A stretch of 64,000 nt of DNA from Hyphomicrobiales bacterium (GTDB lineage Bacteria > Pseudomonadota > Alphaproteobacteria > Rhizobiales > Rhizobiaceae), in NCBI GenBank assembly GCA_900469965.1, contig UBZP01000020.1, positions 186,001 through 250,000 of the forward strand. Direction: 5' to 3'. The notes under the pieces are model-generated. The model saw only the letters and a program-made list of their open reading frames with translations. It made no database searches and had not been told where the DNA came from. This document shows positions 8,806 to 17,487 of this stretch, piece after piece. Position 1 is the first letter of the stretch. Every line of letters starts with the position of its first letter. Made by a program: the position numbers and the translations under genes.

Positions 8806-8908
8806 TGTCCGGACCCGTCCGGACTCAGACATTTTCACCGCTTGGGGAATGGGTCTGATTTTCTCCCTGTTTTACCTTGAGAGCCGCTTTCCCGCGGCTC
8901 TTTTTTTG
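8806..8908 (+). ncRNA. Candidate CtrA-controlled small RNA
   Basis: About 100 bases with three stem-loops and no convincing reading frame. SL1 is TCCGG/CCGGA (8808-8822). SL2 starts with TCAGAC and closes with GTCTGA, 12 pairs with a GG bulge and loop ACCGCTTG (about 8825-8859). SL3 is a terminator. The linker between SL2 and SL3 is single-stranded and pyrimidine-rich with TCTCCCT, an anti-Shine-Dalgarno-like seed typical of trans-acting alphaproteobacterial sRNAs. It could be homologous to a known rhizobial sRNA such as GspR or EcpR1, which I cannot check. Confidence 0.5.
8881..8907 (+). terminator. Strong rho-independent terminator
   Basis: GAGCCGC (8881-8887) pairs with GCGGCTC (8894-8900), loop TTTCCC, followed by seven T. 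It ends the putative sRNA, 172 bases after the DUF1192 stop. That is far for a simple operon end and supports a separate transcript. Confidence 0.85.
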
Positions 8909-8952
8909 CGCCCTTTCCAGCTGTGCCAGGCCGTTGTAAAGAATTGTGGAGA

Positions 8953-8967
8953 TTAACCCTTTCTTAA
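8953..8967 (+). promoter_or_regulatory. Perfect CtrA box upstream of rcdA
   Basis: TTAA (8953-8956) and TTAA (8964-8967) flank exactly seven bases. A -10-like GCTATG (8989-8994) sits so that the right half-site overlaps the -35 region. It predicts CtrA control of rcdA with a leader of roughly 90 bases. Confidence 0.65.
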
Positions 8968-9089
8968 GATCGTGCTTGCGCGAAATGGGCTATGCCTCCA
9001 TCGTGTCTGCATGAAATTGAGCCCGGTGGAACTCTTCTCCACCGCTGCGGGTTACCGGAATTGTGATGCGTCAAACGGGAAATGGGGCC

Positions 9090-9608
9090 ATGTCTGAAAG
9101 AGGATTGAATACCGTCAGCTTCGCTGGCCACGTTGCCACCTCGTCGCAGTTCAAGAACCTCTATGCCGAGGGCATGGGTCTCGTCGAGGAAACGGCCAGC
9201 TATCTGGACGGCCCCGGCCGCCAGGCCGCCAAGGTGCTGCCGCGCATGGCCTCGGTCCTCTACGCCGCCGAATCCATGCGGCTGACGACCCGCCTGATGC
9301 AGATGGCGTCCTGGCTGCTGCTGCAGCGCGCCGTCAACAACGGCGAGATGACGCGCGATCAGGTGCTGTCGGAGAAGAGCAAGGTCCGCCTCGACGGCTT
9401 CAACGTTGACCGTGCCGCGCCCGGCTGGAACGAACTGCCGGAATCCTTCCGCGACCTCGTGGAGCGCTCGCTGCGCCTGCAGAACCGCGTCGCCCTGCTC
9501 GATCGCGAAATGTACCGCCCGCAGGAGGCCCAGAGCTTCGTGCCGGACAACCAGAACAGCGTCCAGGCGCAACTGAGCCTGCTGCAGACCGCCTTCGGCA
9601 ATAACTGA
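9090..9608 (+). CDS. rcdA: RcdA-like CtrA-degradation adaptor (DUF1465)
   Basis: This 172-residue helical cytoplasmic protein belongs to the DUF1465 family. Its Caulobacter member RcdA helps deliver the cell-cycle regulator CtrA to the ClpXP protease. The diagnostic core is FKNLYAEGMGLVEETASYLD followed by the three-helix bundle with YAAESMRLTTRLMQ. I chose MSERGLNTVSF, which has a purine-rich AAATGGGG site; in-frame GTG and ATG codons lie 27 and 24 bases earlier. A perfect CtrA box upstream suggests that CtrA controls its own degradation factor. Confidence 0.85.
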   Translation: MSERGLNTVSFAGHVATSSQFKNLYAEGMGLVEETASYLDGPGRQAAKVLPRMASVLYAAESMRLTTRLMQMASWLLLQRAVNNGEMTRDQVLSEKSKVRLDGFNVDRAAPGWNELPESFRDLVERSLRLQNRVALLDREMYRPQEAQSFVPDNQNSVQAQLSLLQTAFGNN

Positions 9609-9636
9609 ACGACCAGGAAGCCTCAGGCGATACCCG

Positions 9637-9660
9637 AACCCGGCCCCGGCCGGGTTTTTT
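9637..9660 (+). terminator. Rho-independent terminator after rcdA
   Basis: AACCCGG (9637-9643) pairs with CCGGGTT (9650-9656) and continues into a run of six T, 29 bases after the rcdA stop. Confidence 0.8.
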
Positions 9661-9722
9661 CATGCCTGCCGGTCAGCCTTGAAAGCAACAGGCCCTGAAA
9701 ACGACAGGTCCTGAAAACAAGA

Positions 9723-9744
9723 AAGCCCGGGCGAACCCGGGCTT
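9723..9744 (-). terminator. Rho-independent terminator of rpmE
   Basis: A 9-base-pair stem (9723-9731 with 9736-9744, loop CGAA) is followed on the minus strand by TTTCTTG. It lies 27 bases after the rpmE stop. Confidence 0.75.
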
Positions 9745-9770
9745 CGTCACAATCGCAATCGGCGAAAGGC

Positions 9771-9992
9771 TTAGAGGCCGAGGCCTTCGAAGCGCTTCTT
9801 GAACTTGGAGACGCGGCCGCCGCGGTCCATGAGCTGCTGGTTGCCGCCCGTCCAGGCCGGATGGGACTTCGGGTCGATTTCGAGGTTCATGACCGCGCCT
9901 TCGGAACCCCAGGTCGAGCGGGTCTCGTACTCGGTGCCGTCGGTCATGACGACCTTGATGGTGTGGTAGTCGGGATGGATATCAGCCTTCAT
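9771..9992 (-). CDS. rpmE: 50S ribosomal protein L31
   Basis: This 73-residue protein starts [20 protein letters not shown] after an AGGAAG site. DIHPDYH, HPAWTGG and [11 protein letters not shown] are the L31 signatures. It lacks the cysteines of the zinc-binding form, so it is a C-minus L31 that needs no zinc, as is usual in rhizobia. It binds between the ribosomal subunits. It is transcribed alone, divergent from the ABC exporter gene. Confidence 0.96.
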   Translation of the reverse strand: MKADIHPDYHTIKVVMTDGTEYETRSTWGSEGAVMNLEIDPKSHPAWTGGNQQLMDRGGRVSKFKKRFEGLGL

Positions 9993-10189
9993 GACAATCT
10001 TCCTGCGTGTTCCGGAGACCTTTTGTCGCAATCGGTTGCGGCAGCCGGGCCAAAGACGTAAATGAAGCCGCGACCGATCAGGCCAGCGGCTTCCCAATTC
10101 GATGGCGAGCCTATACATGAAGGCCGGCGGGATAACAAGAGCCGAAAGAGATTTCGGCGCCCGGCGTCCCCGCAACCGACGAGGTAGAC

Positions 10190-12001
10190 GTGAGCACAGA
10201 GACAAAAGCCGGCCCTTCCCGCAAGGGCGAGCGCAAATCCTTGAGGCCGCTCGCGACGCTGCTTCCCTACCTCGCCCGCTACCGCGGCCTTGTCGCCGGC
10301 GCTTGTGTCGCGCTCGTCACCGCCGCCGTCACCACGCTCGCCCTGCCGACCGCCGTGCGCCGGATGATCGACCACGGCTTCTCCGAGGCCGATGCCGGCT
10401 TCATCGACACCTATTTCATGATGCTGTTCGTGCTGGCGCTGCTGCTCGCGCTCGCCAGCGCCTTCCGCTACTACTTCGTCATCACCCTGGGCGAGCGCGT
10501 CGTCTCCGACCTGCGCCGCGAGGTGTTCGACCATGTCACCCGGCTTTCGCCCGCCTTCTTCGATCAGAACCAGTCCGGCGAGATCGTCTCGCGGCTGACG
10601 GCCGACACCACCCAGATCAAGTCGGCGGTGGGCGCGACGGCGTCGGTGGCGCTGCGCAACCTGATCCTCTGTCTCGGCGCGATCGTGATGATGATCGTCA
10701 CGAGCCCCAAGCTCTCGAGCCTCGTGCTCGCCGCGATCCCGATCATCGTCTTCCCGCTCGTCGCGTTCGGCCGTTCGGTGCGCCGCCGGTCGCGGCAGGC
10801 GCAGGATACGCTGGCCGAGGCCTCGGCCTATGCCGGCGAGGTGATCGGCGCCGCCCGCACCGTGCAGGCCTTCAACGCCGAGCCGTCGGCCCGCTCGCGC
10901 TTCGGCGCCGCCGTCGAAAACGCCTTCGGCGCCGCCCGCGCAGCGATCCTCGCCCGCGCGCTGCTCACCGGATTTGCCATCGCCATGATCTTCGGCAGCG
11001 TCGTCGCCGTGCTCTGGTTCGGCGCCCAGGACGTGCTGTCGAGCAACATCACCGCCGGCACGCTCGGGCAGTTCCTGCTCTATTCCGTCTTTGCCGCGGG
11101 CAGCCTCGGCTCGCTGTCGGAGGTGTGGGGCGAGCTTTCGCAGGCCTCCGGCGCCGCCGAGCGGCTGACCGAACTCCTCCACGAGAAGCCGTCCATCACC
11201 GCCCCCGCCAATCCCGTCGCACTGCCCGTGCCCGGCCGCGGCGCGCTGGAGTTCGCAGACGTCCATTTCGCCTATCCCTCGCGGCCCGGCTACCGCAGCC
11301 TGAACGGTCTGTCGTTCGCGATCAGGCCCGGCGAGACCGTCGCCGTCGTCGGCCCCTCCGGCGCCGGCAAGAGCACGATCCTGTCGCTGGTGCTGCGCTA
11401 CTACGACCCGACCGGCGGCACCGTCAGGCTGGACGGCGTCGACCTGCGCGCGGCCGATCCGCAGGAGGTCCGCAGCCGCATCGCGGTGGTGCCGCAGGAC
11501 GTGACGATCTTCGCCTCCACCGTCGCCGACAACATCGCGTTCGGCATGCCGGGCGCCTCGCGCGAGCGCGTGATCGCCGCGGCCAGGGCCGCACAGGCGG
11601 AGGAGTTCATCAACCGGCTCGAAGATGGTTTCGACACGATGGTGGGCGAGCGCGGCATCACCCTTTCCGGCGGCCAGCGGCAGCGCATAGCAATTGCCCG
11701 CGCGATTCTCAGGGACGCCCCGCTGCTCTTGCTGGACGAGGCGACCTCGGCCCTCGATGCGGAAAGCGAGACGCTGGTCCAGAAGGCGCTGGACGAGCTG
11801 ATGGGGCACCGCACGACGATCGTCATCGCCCACAGGCTCGCGACCGTGCTGAAGGCGGACCGCATCCTCGTCATGGATCACGGCCGCATCGTCGAGGAAG
11901 GCACGCACCAGTCGCTCGTCCGCCAGAACGGCCTCTATGCAAGGCTGGCCCGGCTGCAATTCGACTATGGTGGCGAGGAGAAGGCGGCAGCGGCGTTCTG
12001 A
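10190..12001 (+). CDS. ABC exporter half-transporter (MsbA/ABCB-like)
   Basis: This 603-residue fused permease-ATPase has six transmembrane helices across about residues 28-310. The nucleotide-binding domain carries Walker [10 protein letters not shown] near 388, the LSGGQ signature, Walker [13 protein letters not shown] and the switch IVIAHRL. It would homodimerise in the inner membrane and export lipid or another hydrophobic substrate; lipid A or drugs are possible, but the substrate cannot be read. The start is GTG at 10190 with GAGGTAG before it. The gene beside rpmE is widely placed this way in rhizobia. Confidence 0.92.
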   Translation: MSTETKAGPSRKGERKSLRPLATLLPYLARYRGLVAGACVALVTAAVTTLALPTAVRRMIDHGFSEADAGFIDTYFMMLFVLALLLALASAFRYYFVITLGERVVSDLRREVFDHVTRLSPAFFDQNQSGEIVSRLTADTTQIKSAVGATASVALRNLILCLGAIVMMIVTSPKLSSLVLAAIPIIVFPLVAFGRSVRRRSRQAQDTLAEASAYAGEVIGAARTVQAFNAEPSARSRFGAAVENAFGAARAAILARALLTGFAIAMIFGSVVAVLWFGAQDVLSSNITAGTLGQFLLYSVFAAGSLGSLSEVWGELSQASGAAERLTELLHEKPSITAPANPVALPVPGRGALEFADVHFAYPSRPGYRSLNGLSFAIRPGETVAVVGPSGAGKSTILSLVLRYYDPTGGTVRLDGVDLRAADPQEVRSRIAVVPQDVTIFASTVADNIAFGMPGASRERVIAAARAAQAEEFINRLEDGFDTMVGERGITLSGGQRQRIAIARAILRDAPLLLLDEATSALDAESETLVQKALDELMGHRTTIVIAHRLATVLKADRILVMDHGRIVEEGTHQSLVRQNGLYARLARLQFDYGGEEKAAAAF

Positions 12002-12029
12002 TCAGGACGCGAGTCGCCGCGCCTGAGCA

Positions 12030-12070
12030 GCCGGCCGCCGGACGTTTCAGGCGCAGACGCTGCGGCCGGC
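12030..12070. terminator. Hairpin between convergent ABC exporter and flavoprotein genes
   Basis: GCCGGCCGC (12030-12038) pairs with GCGGCCGGC (12062-12070), a perfect 9-base-pair stem straddling the end of the flavoprotein gene. No U-tract is present on either side, so termination is only a suggestion. Confidence 0.35.
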
Positions 12071-13690
12071 GACCCGACCGGAAAAGATGCAGCCGCCGAG
12101 GAACGTCCCCTCCAGCGCGTTGTAGCCGTGCACCCCGCCGCCGCCGAAGCCCGCCACCTCGCCGGCCGCATAGAGCCCCGGCACGGGCTCTCCCGACAGT
12201 TCCAGCACCCGGCTCGACAGGTCGGTCTGCAGCCCGCCGAGCGTCTTGCGCGTCAGCATGTGGAGGCGCACCGCAATCAGCGGCCCGGCCTTCGGATCGA
12301 GGATGCGGTGCGGCCGCGCCGTGCGCATCAGCCGGTCGCCCAGGTAACCGCGGGCGCCGCGGATCGCCGTCACCTGCGCATCCTTGGAAAAGGCATTGGC
12401 CACCTCCCGGTCGCGCGCCTCGATCTGCGCGCGGATATGGGCCGGATCGAGCCGGGCTGATCCGGTGAGCCCGTTCATCCCCTTAACGAGGTCTTCCAGC
12501 GTGTCGCGGACGATGAAGTCCTCGCCCCTGTCCATGAAGGCCTGCACCGGGCCGGGCGGATTGGGGCCCAGCCGCTTCAGCAAAAGGCGGATATCCTTGC
12601 CGGTCAGGTCCGGGTTCTGCTCCGAGCCGGACAGGGCGAATTCCTTCTTGATGATCGCCTTGGTCAGGATGAACCAGCTGTAGTCATGGCCCGTCGCCCG
12701 GATCGCCTTCAGCGTGCCGAGCGTATCGTAGCCCGGCATGGCGGGAGCCGCGAAACGGTTGCCGTCGGCGTCGAACCAGAGCGACGACGGTCCGGGCAGG
12801 ATGCGGATCCCGTGGTTCGGCCAGATCGGATCCCAGTTGCGCAGGCCCTCGGTATAGTGCCACATCCGGTCGCCGTTGATGACGGAGCCGCCGGCGGCCT
12901 GCGCGATCTCCAGCATCCGGCCGTCGACATGGTGCGGCACGCCGCTCACCATCGAGGCCGGCGGCGGTCCGAGCCGGTCGACGGGCCAGTTCCTGCGCAC
13001 CAGCTCGTGGTTGCCGCCGATGCCGCCGGAGGCGACGACGACCGCGTCCGCCGAGATCGAGAACGTTCCGGCCGCCTCGCGCGAGCTGGTCTTTCCGCGC
13101 CCGGCCCGGTCCTCCTTGAGCACCGTGCCTTCCGCACCGGCCACCGCACCGTTGGTGACGATCAGCCGGTCGACCTGATGGCGGAAGCGGAACGACAGCC
13201 GGCCCTTGGCCTCCGCCTCACGCACCCGCCGCACGAACGGCGCCAGCACCCCCGGCCCCGTCCCCCAGGTCACATGGAAGCGGGGAACGGAATTGCCGTG
13301 GCCGGAGGCGAGGCTGCCGCCGCGCTCGGCCCAGCCGACGACCGGAAACCAGCGCATGCCCTGCGCATGCAGCCAGGCGCGCTTTTCGCCGGCGGCAAAA
13401 TCGAGATAGGCCTCCGCCCAGAGCCGCGGCCAGTGATCTTCCGGCCGGTCGAACTGCGCCGAGCCGAGCCAGTCCTGCCGCGCCAGATCGCGGCTGTCAC
13501 GGATGCGCATGCGCCGTTGCTCGGGGCTGTCGATGAAGAAGAGGCCGCCGAGCGACCAGAACGCCTGGCCGCCAAGGTTCTGCTCCCCCTCCTGGTCCAG
13601 CACGGTCACCCTCAGCCCCCGCTCCACCGCCTCCGCCGCGGCGACGAGCCCTGCAAGCCCGGCCCCGATCACCAGCACGTCGCAATCCAT
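12047..13690 (-). CDS. FAD-binding dehydrogenase (fumarate reductase/3-ketosteroid dehydrogenase-like)
   Basis: This 547-residue flavoprotein has a clear N-terminal dinucleotide fold: VLVIGAGLAGLVAAAEAVER, then LDQEGEQNLGGQAFWSLGG. The C terminus reads GEPVPGLYAAGEVAGFGGGG, the second FAD contact, with GGCIFSGRVAG at the end. This is the FAD_binding_2 family that includes fumarate reductase-type and ketosteroid dehydrogenases. No signal peptide is present, so it is probably cytoplasmic. The substrate is unknown; the length fits the 'FAD-binding dehydrogenase' group of rhizobia. Confidence 0.82.
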   Translation of the reverse strand: MDCDVLVIGAGLAGLVAAAEAVERGLRVTVLDQEGEQNLGGQAFWSLGGLFFIDSPEQRRMRIRDSRDLARQDWLGSAQFDRPEDHWPRLWAEAYLDFAAGEKRAWLHAQGMRWFPVVGWAERGGSLASGHGNSVPRFHVTWGTGPGVLAPFVRRVREAEAKGRLSFRFRHQVDRLIVTNGAVAGAEGTVLKEDRAGRGKTSSREAAGTFSISADAVVVASGGIGGNHELVRRNWPVDRLGPPPASMVSGVPHHVDGRMLEIAQAAGGSVINGDRMWHYTEGLRNWDPIWPNHGIRILPGPSSLWFDADGNRFAAPAMPGYDTLGTLKAIRATGHDYSWFILTKAIIKKEFALSGSEQNPDLTGKDIRLLLKRLGPNPPGPVQAFMDRGEDFIVRDTLEDLVKGMNGLTGSARLDPAHIRAQIEARDREVANAFSKDAQVTAIRGARGYLGDRLMRTARPHRILDPKAGPLIAVRLHMLTRKTLGGLQTDLSSRVLELSGEPVPGLYAAGEVAGFGGGGVHGYNALEGTFLGGCIFSGRVAGRSVCA

Positions 13691-13934
13691 GAACGCCCTC
13701 CCAAGCTGTCCCCGGCCGGGAAGTTACGCGCACGTCAGCGTAAGGGCAATGCGGAAATCTTGCGGGCACGACGCATCGGAAATGTGGACATACCCGCGCA
13801 ACCACCGAGAATATCCAGTGGCGGAGGCAGATGACAAACGCTCAGAAACCGGAGCGGATCGCACCTTGACTGATATCGGCTTGATACCGGTTGGGATATT
13901 ACAATGGAGCGGCGATCCTATCTGGAACTGCGCC

Positions 13935-14288
13935 ATGCGCACTATCCCATCCGTGCTCGTCAAATTGGCCCCTTTGGCCATGTTCTGCACGTTGGGACCA
14001 AGCCATGCCCATCAGGCGCCGAGCACGTGGATCTATCCACCCGCCTGTTGCAGGGGAAATGACATGGGCGGCGATTGCCAACCGATCCCCCACCACGATG
14101 TTTCGCAGGGGCGCAGAGGCTACTCCATCTTCCTGCAACCGGGGGATCATTTCCTGGCGACGAAACCGCAGCGCTTCTTCGTTCCCTATGGAGATGAACT
14201 GCCGTCGGGGGATGGCAACTATCACGTCTGTCTCCACCCGACAGAGAGCGATCTGAATTGCTTTTTTGCCCCGGTCGACGACGTCTAG
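13935..14288 (+). CDS. Secreted Cys-containing hypothetical protein
   Basis: This 117-residue protein has an N-terminal signal peptide (about residues 1-25, ending SHAHQA). The mature part carries WIYPPACCRGND followed by DCQPIP, then CLHP and LNCFF. The spaced CC, C, C and C suggest two disulfides in the periplasm. The family recurs in rhizobia as short uncharacterised proteins with a Y/W-x-P-x-CC-x-x-x-DC core. The assigned Met is the only start that gives a proper signal peptide. The function is unknown. Confidence 0.65.
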   Translation: MRTIPSVLVKLAPLAMFCTLGPSHAHQAPSTWIYPPACCRGNDMGGDCQPIPHHDVSQGRRGYSIFLQPGDHFLATKPQRFFVPYGDELPSGDGNYHVCLHPTESDLNCFFAPVDDV

Positions 14289-14335
14289 GATCGCTCCGAA
14301 GAGGTGTGTCGGAGCAAAGACTGAAGATCGGCCGC

Positions 14336-15367
14336 CTACTTCTCCGTCAGCTTCAGCTCGATGCGGCGGTTGGTGGCGCGCGCCTGTTCGGTCTCGCCCG
14401 GCGCGAGCGGCTGGAATTCGCCGAAGCCGGCGGCGACGAGGCGGTCCGCCGGAACGCCGTTGGCGATCAGGAACTTCACGACCGAGGTCGCGCGCGCCGA
14501 TGACAGCTCCCAGTTGTCCACGTAGCGGCCCGTCCCCGACAGCGGAACGTTGTCGGTGTGGCCGTCCACGCGCAGCACCCAGTTGATCTCGGGCGGGATC
14601 TCCTTGGCGAGGTCGAGCAGCGCCGTGGCGAGCTTCTGCATTTCCGCCTGCCCTTCCGGGTTCAGGTCGCTGCCGCCGGAGGGAAACAGCACCTCCGACT
14701 GGAACACGAAGCGGTCGCCGACGATGCGGATGTTCTCCCGGTCCGACAGGATCTCCCGCAGGCGCCCGAAGAAGTCGGAGCGATAGCGGTTCAGTTCTTG
14801 CACCCGCTGGGCGAGCGCGACGTTGAGACGGCGGCCGAGATCGGCGATCTTCGCCTGCGAGGAGGCGTCCTTCGCCTCGGAGGCTTGCAATGCTCCCTCT
14901 ACCGCCGCGATCTGGCTGCGCAGCGCGGCGATCTGCTGGTTGAGCAGCTCGATCTGGCTGAGCGCCCGCGCCGAAACCTGCCGCTCGCTGTCGATCGTCT
15001 CGCTGAGCTCGGAGATGCGGGCATTGGCGGCATCGGAGGCGCCGGCGCCCTGGTTGAGGATCTGCTGCAGGCGCGAGCGCTCCCCTTCCGATTCAGCCAG
15101 CGACGCCTGCAGGTTGGCGAGCGAATCCTCCAGATCCTGCTTGCCGCTCTTCTCCAGCGCGAGCAGCTGGGTCAGTTCGTTCACCTGGCTCGTCAGCCGG
15201 TCGAGCACCTCGTCCTTGCCGGTGATCTCGCGGCTGAGGAAAAACTGCGCAAGGACGAACACGCAGAGCAGGAACATGATCGCGAGCAGCAGCGTCGACA
15301 GCGCATCGACGAACCCTGGCCAGTAGTCGACCCCGCGGTGAGAGCGGCGAGTGCGGGCAAGCGCCAT
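14336..15367 (-). CDS. OmpA/MotB-like peptidoglycan-binding protein
   Basis: This 343-residue protein has one transmembrane helix (about 19-42) carrying Asp21 in GFVDALSTLLLAIMF. That matches the proton-relay aspartate of MotB. A coiled coil of roughly 120 residues follows, then an OmpA-like domain with DGHTDNVPLSGTGRYVDNW and RATNRRIEL, which grips peptidoglycan. It is encoded four bases after the MotA/ExbB-like gene, so the two should form a proton-driven stator-like complex. This is not a flagellar context and the output is unknown. Confidence 0.85.
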   Translation of the reverse strand: MALARTRRSHRGVDYWPGFVDALSTLLLAIMFLLCVFVLAQFFLSREITGKDEVLDRLTSQVNELTQLLALEKSGKQDLEDSLANLQASLAESEGERSRLQQILNQGAGASDAANARISELSETIDSERQVSARALSQIELLNQQIAALRSQIAAVEGALQASEAKDASSQAKIADLGRRLNVALAQRVQELNRYRSDFFGRLREILSDRENIRIVGDRFVFQSEVLFPSGGSDLNPEGQAEMQKLATALLDLAKEIPPEINWVLRVDGHTDNVPLSGTGRYVDNWELSSARATSVVKFLIANGVPADRLVAAGFGEFQPLAPGETEQARATNRRIELKLTEK

Positions 15368-15370
15368 GGA

Positions 15371-16450
15371 CTATTCGCCCCCTGCCGGATCGCGAAGCCG
15401 TTCGCGGCTTCGCTCCGAGCCGCGCTCGCCGTTGAGATCGCTCGCACGCGCCGCCAGCCGGTCGAGCGTCCGCCGCAGCGCCTTTGCCTCTTCCTGCTGC
15501 GCCTCGATCCAGTCGCGCAGCATCTGCTGCTCGTTGCGCATGTTCTTGACCAGCCCCTGGATGCCTTCGGCGAGGCTCGCCATGGCGGCGGTCGAGCGGC
15601 TGTGTCCGCCCTCCTGCGACAATTTCAGGATCTGCTCGGCCAGCGCCTTGACGTCGGTGGCATCGCCATTGGCCGTAAGCGCCGGCTGCAGCTCGGAGGA
15701 GACGTCGGTCACCGACGAGAGCCAGTTCTCCAGTTCCATGTAGAAGCGGTTCTGCGCCCGCCCCGCCTGCAGGTCGAGAAAGCCGAGGATGAGCGAGCCG
15801 GACAGGCCGAACAGCGAGGTCGAGAACGCCGTCCCCATGCCCGAAAGCGGCGCCGACAGGCCCTCCTTCAGCGCCGAGAGCACGTCGTTGGCCGTGCCGG
15901 CGCCGGCATCGAGGGACTGGATCACGGTGTTGATCGAGCCGATCGTTCCGAGCAGGCCCCAGAAGGTGCCGAGCAGTCCGAGAAAGACGAGCAGGCCGAT
16001 TAGGTAGCGCGAGGTGTCGCGCGATTCGTCGAGCCGGGTCGCGATCGAATCGAGGATGGAGCGAAGCGCGGTGGTCGAGATCGCGATCGAATGATGCTTG
16101 CCGATCAGCGCCCGCATCGGCGCGAGCAGCACCGGATTCCGCCCGACCTTTTCCGCGCTGCCGGCCGCCCGGAACGAATTGAACCAGCGCACCTCGGGAC
16201 GCAGCGACAGCACATGGCTGAACACCAGGAGGATGCCGATCACCAGCACGCCGAGGATCAGGCCGTTGAGGCCGGGATTGCTGTTGAAGGCCGCGTGCGC
16301 CTGGCGGAACAGGATGGCGCCCACGAACCCGACGATGATCAGGAAGATCACCATCGTCCAGAAGAAGGGCATCGGACTCGACAGCTTGTGGGGATATTCC
16401 TCCCCGCCCTCGGCCGGCTCCTCCCACCCCGACAGCGCCAGCTTTGCCAT
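15371..16450 (-). CDS. MotA/TolQ/ExbB-like proton channel protein
   Basis: This 359-residue inner-membrane protein has about four hydrophobic segments. The pair FFWTMVIFLIIVGFVGAILF and GVLVIGILLVFSHVL lies near the N terminus, and the later pair includes IGLLVFLGLLGTFWGLLGTI and GMGTAFSTSLFGLSGSLILG. The last is the conserved MotA/TolQ/ExbB channel motif. A C-terminal cytoplasmic helical stretch (EEAKALRRTLDRL) follows. It is co-transcribed with the MotB-like partner downstream, which supplies the Asp. Confidence 0.85.
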   Translation of the reverse strand: MAKLALSGWEEPAEGGEEYPHKLSSPMPFFWTMVIFLIIVGFVGAILFRQAHAAFNSNPGLNGLILGVLVIGILLVFSHVLSLRPEVRWFNSFRAAGSAEKVGRNPVLLAPMRALIGKHHSIAISTTALRSILDSIATRLDESRDTSRYLIGLLVFLGLLGTFWGLLGTIGSINTVIQSLDAGAGTANDVLSALKEGLSAPLSGMGTAFSTSLFGLSGSLILGFLDLQAGRAQNRFYMELENWLSSVTDVSSELQPALTANGDATDVKALAEQILKLSQEGGHSRSTAAMASLAEGIQGLVKNMRNEQQMLRDWIEAQQEEAKALRRTLDRLAARASDLNGERGSERSRERLRDPAGGE

Positions 16451-16617
16451 GGTCTCCGCATCTCCTGCTCTTGCTGAGTGTGGAGCCTAGAGGAAGATTG
16501 CGCCGAATTGAAGGGCCGAATTTTGGTGTTCGGCCATTGACTTGCGGTCAATCAAGCGCCGTCGCCGGACGCCGCGCGGGCCGCTTCGCCGGCAGCCTGC
16601 GGACGCGGCGGCAGCCC

Positions 16618-17418
16618 TCAGCGGGTGGGAACCGGACGGTGCACGACGTCTGCCAGCGCCTTGCGGATGTACTCGTTGCCGGCGACCAGCGTTCCCGTCT
16701 CCAGCATGGCGTTGCCGCCGTCGAGGTCGCTGACGAAACCGCCCGCCTCGCGGATCAGCAGGATGCCCGCCGCGATGTCCCAGGCCGCCAGATCCCGCTC
16801 CCACATGCCGTCGAAGCGGCCGGCGGCGACATAGGCGAGGTCGAGCGAGGCGGCGCCCATCCGGCGGACGCCGGCGACTTCGCCCATCACGTGGCGCAGT
16901 TCCACCAGGAACTTGCCGTGGTTGCCGCGGCCGAGATGCGGCGCGCCGCAGCTGACGACGCTGTCCGACAGCTCCTTGCGTGCCGCCACCCGCAGCCGGC
17001 GATCGTTCAGGAACGCCCCGCCGCCCTTCTCCGCCGTATAGAGCTCGTCGGTCGCCGGATTGAGCACGACGGCGGCGACGATCTCGCCGTTGCGCTCCAG
17101 CGCGATCGAGGAGGCGAAGCAGGGGATGCCGTGCAGGAAGTTGGTCGTGCCGTCGAGCGGATCGACGATCCAGCGATGTGCGCCGTCGGTGCCCTTGATC
17201 TCCTCGCTCTCCTCGCCGAGGAAGCCATAGGTCGGGCGCGCCTTGAGCAATTCCTCGCGGATCAGCTTCTCGGCCTTGCGGTCGGCCTGGGAGACATAGT
17301 CGCCCGGTCCCTTGAGGGAAACCTGGAGGTTCTGCACCTCGCCGAAATCGCGCGAGAGCGACTTGCCGGCCTTGAAGGCAGCCTGGACCATCACGTTGAG
17401 AAGAGCTGAGCGAGCCAT
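16618..17418 (-). CDS. suhB: Inositol-1-monophosphatase family protein (SuhB-like)
   Basis: This 266-residue Mg2+-dependent phosphatase contains all three metal-site motifs: GFLGEESEE, WIVDPLDGTTNF and WDIAAGILLIREAGG. The family dephosphorylates inositol monophosphates; bacterial SuhB also binds the transcription and ribosome-assembly machinery in E. coli. It lies downstream of efp in the same direction with a 69-base gap, so co-transcription is likely. It is soluble and cytoplasmic. Confidence 0.93.
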   Translation of the reverse strand: MARSALLNVMVQAAFKAGKSLSRDFGEVQNLQVSLKGPGDYVSQADRKAEKLIREELLKARPTYGFLGEESEEIKGTDGAHRWIVDPLDGTTNFLHGIPCFASSIALERNGEIVAAVVLNPATDELYTAEKGGGAFLNDRRLRVAARKELSDSVVSCGAPHLGRGNHGKFLVELRHVMGEVAGVRRMGAASLDLAYVAAGRFDGMWERDLAAWDIAAGILLIREAGGFVSDLDGGNAMLETGTLVAGNEYIRKALADVVHRPVPTR

Positions 17419-17487
17419 CGGGGCCTGTCCTTGTCAGTTGTCCGGCGGGCAGGCATGTCCGATGCCAGGGCCGGCGGATATATCTTA

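Noticed and set aside
9063-9089. Longer rcdA starting at GTG 9063 or ATG 9066
   Set aside because: Both lack a ribosome site and add residues not typical of the family; ATG 9090 is preferred, although the difference is small.
14336-16450. Zorya-type anti-phage system (ZorA/ZorB-like pair)
   Set aside because: Only the stator-like pair is present. The MotA-like protein lacks the long ZorA tail and no ZorC, ZorD or ZorE gene is nearby. The neighbours are housekeeping genes (suhB, efp).
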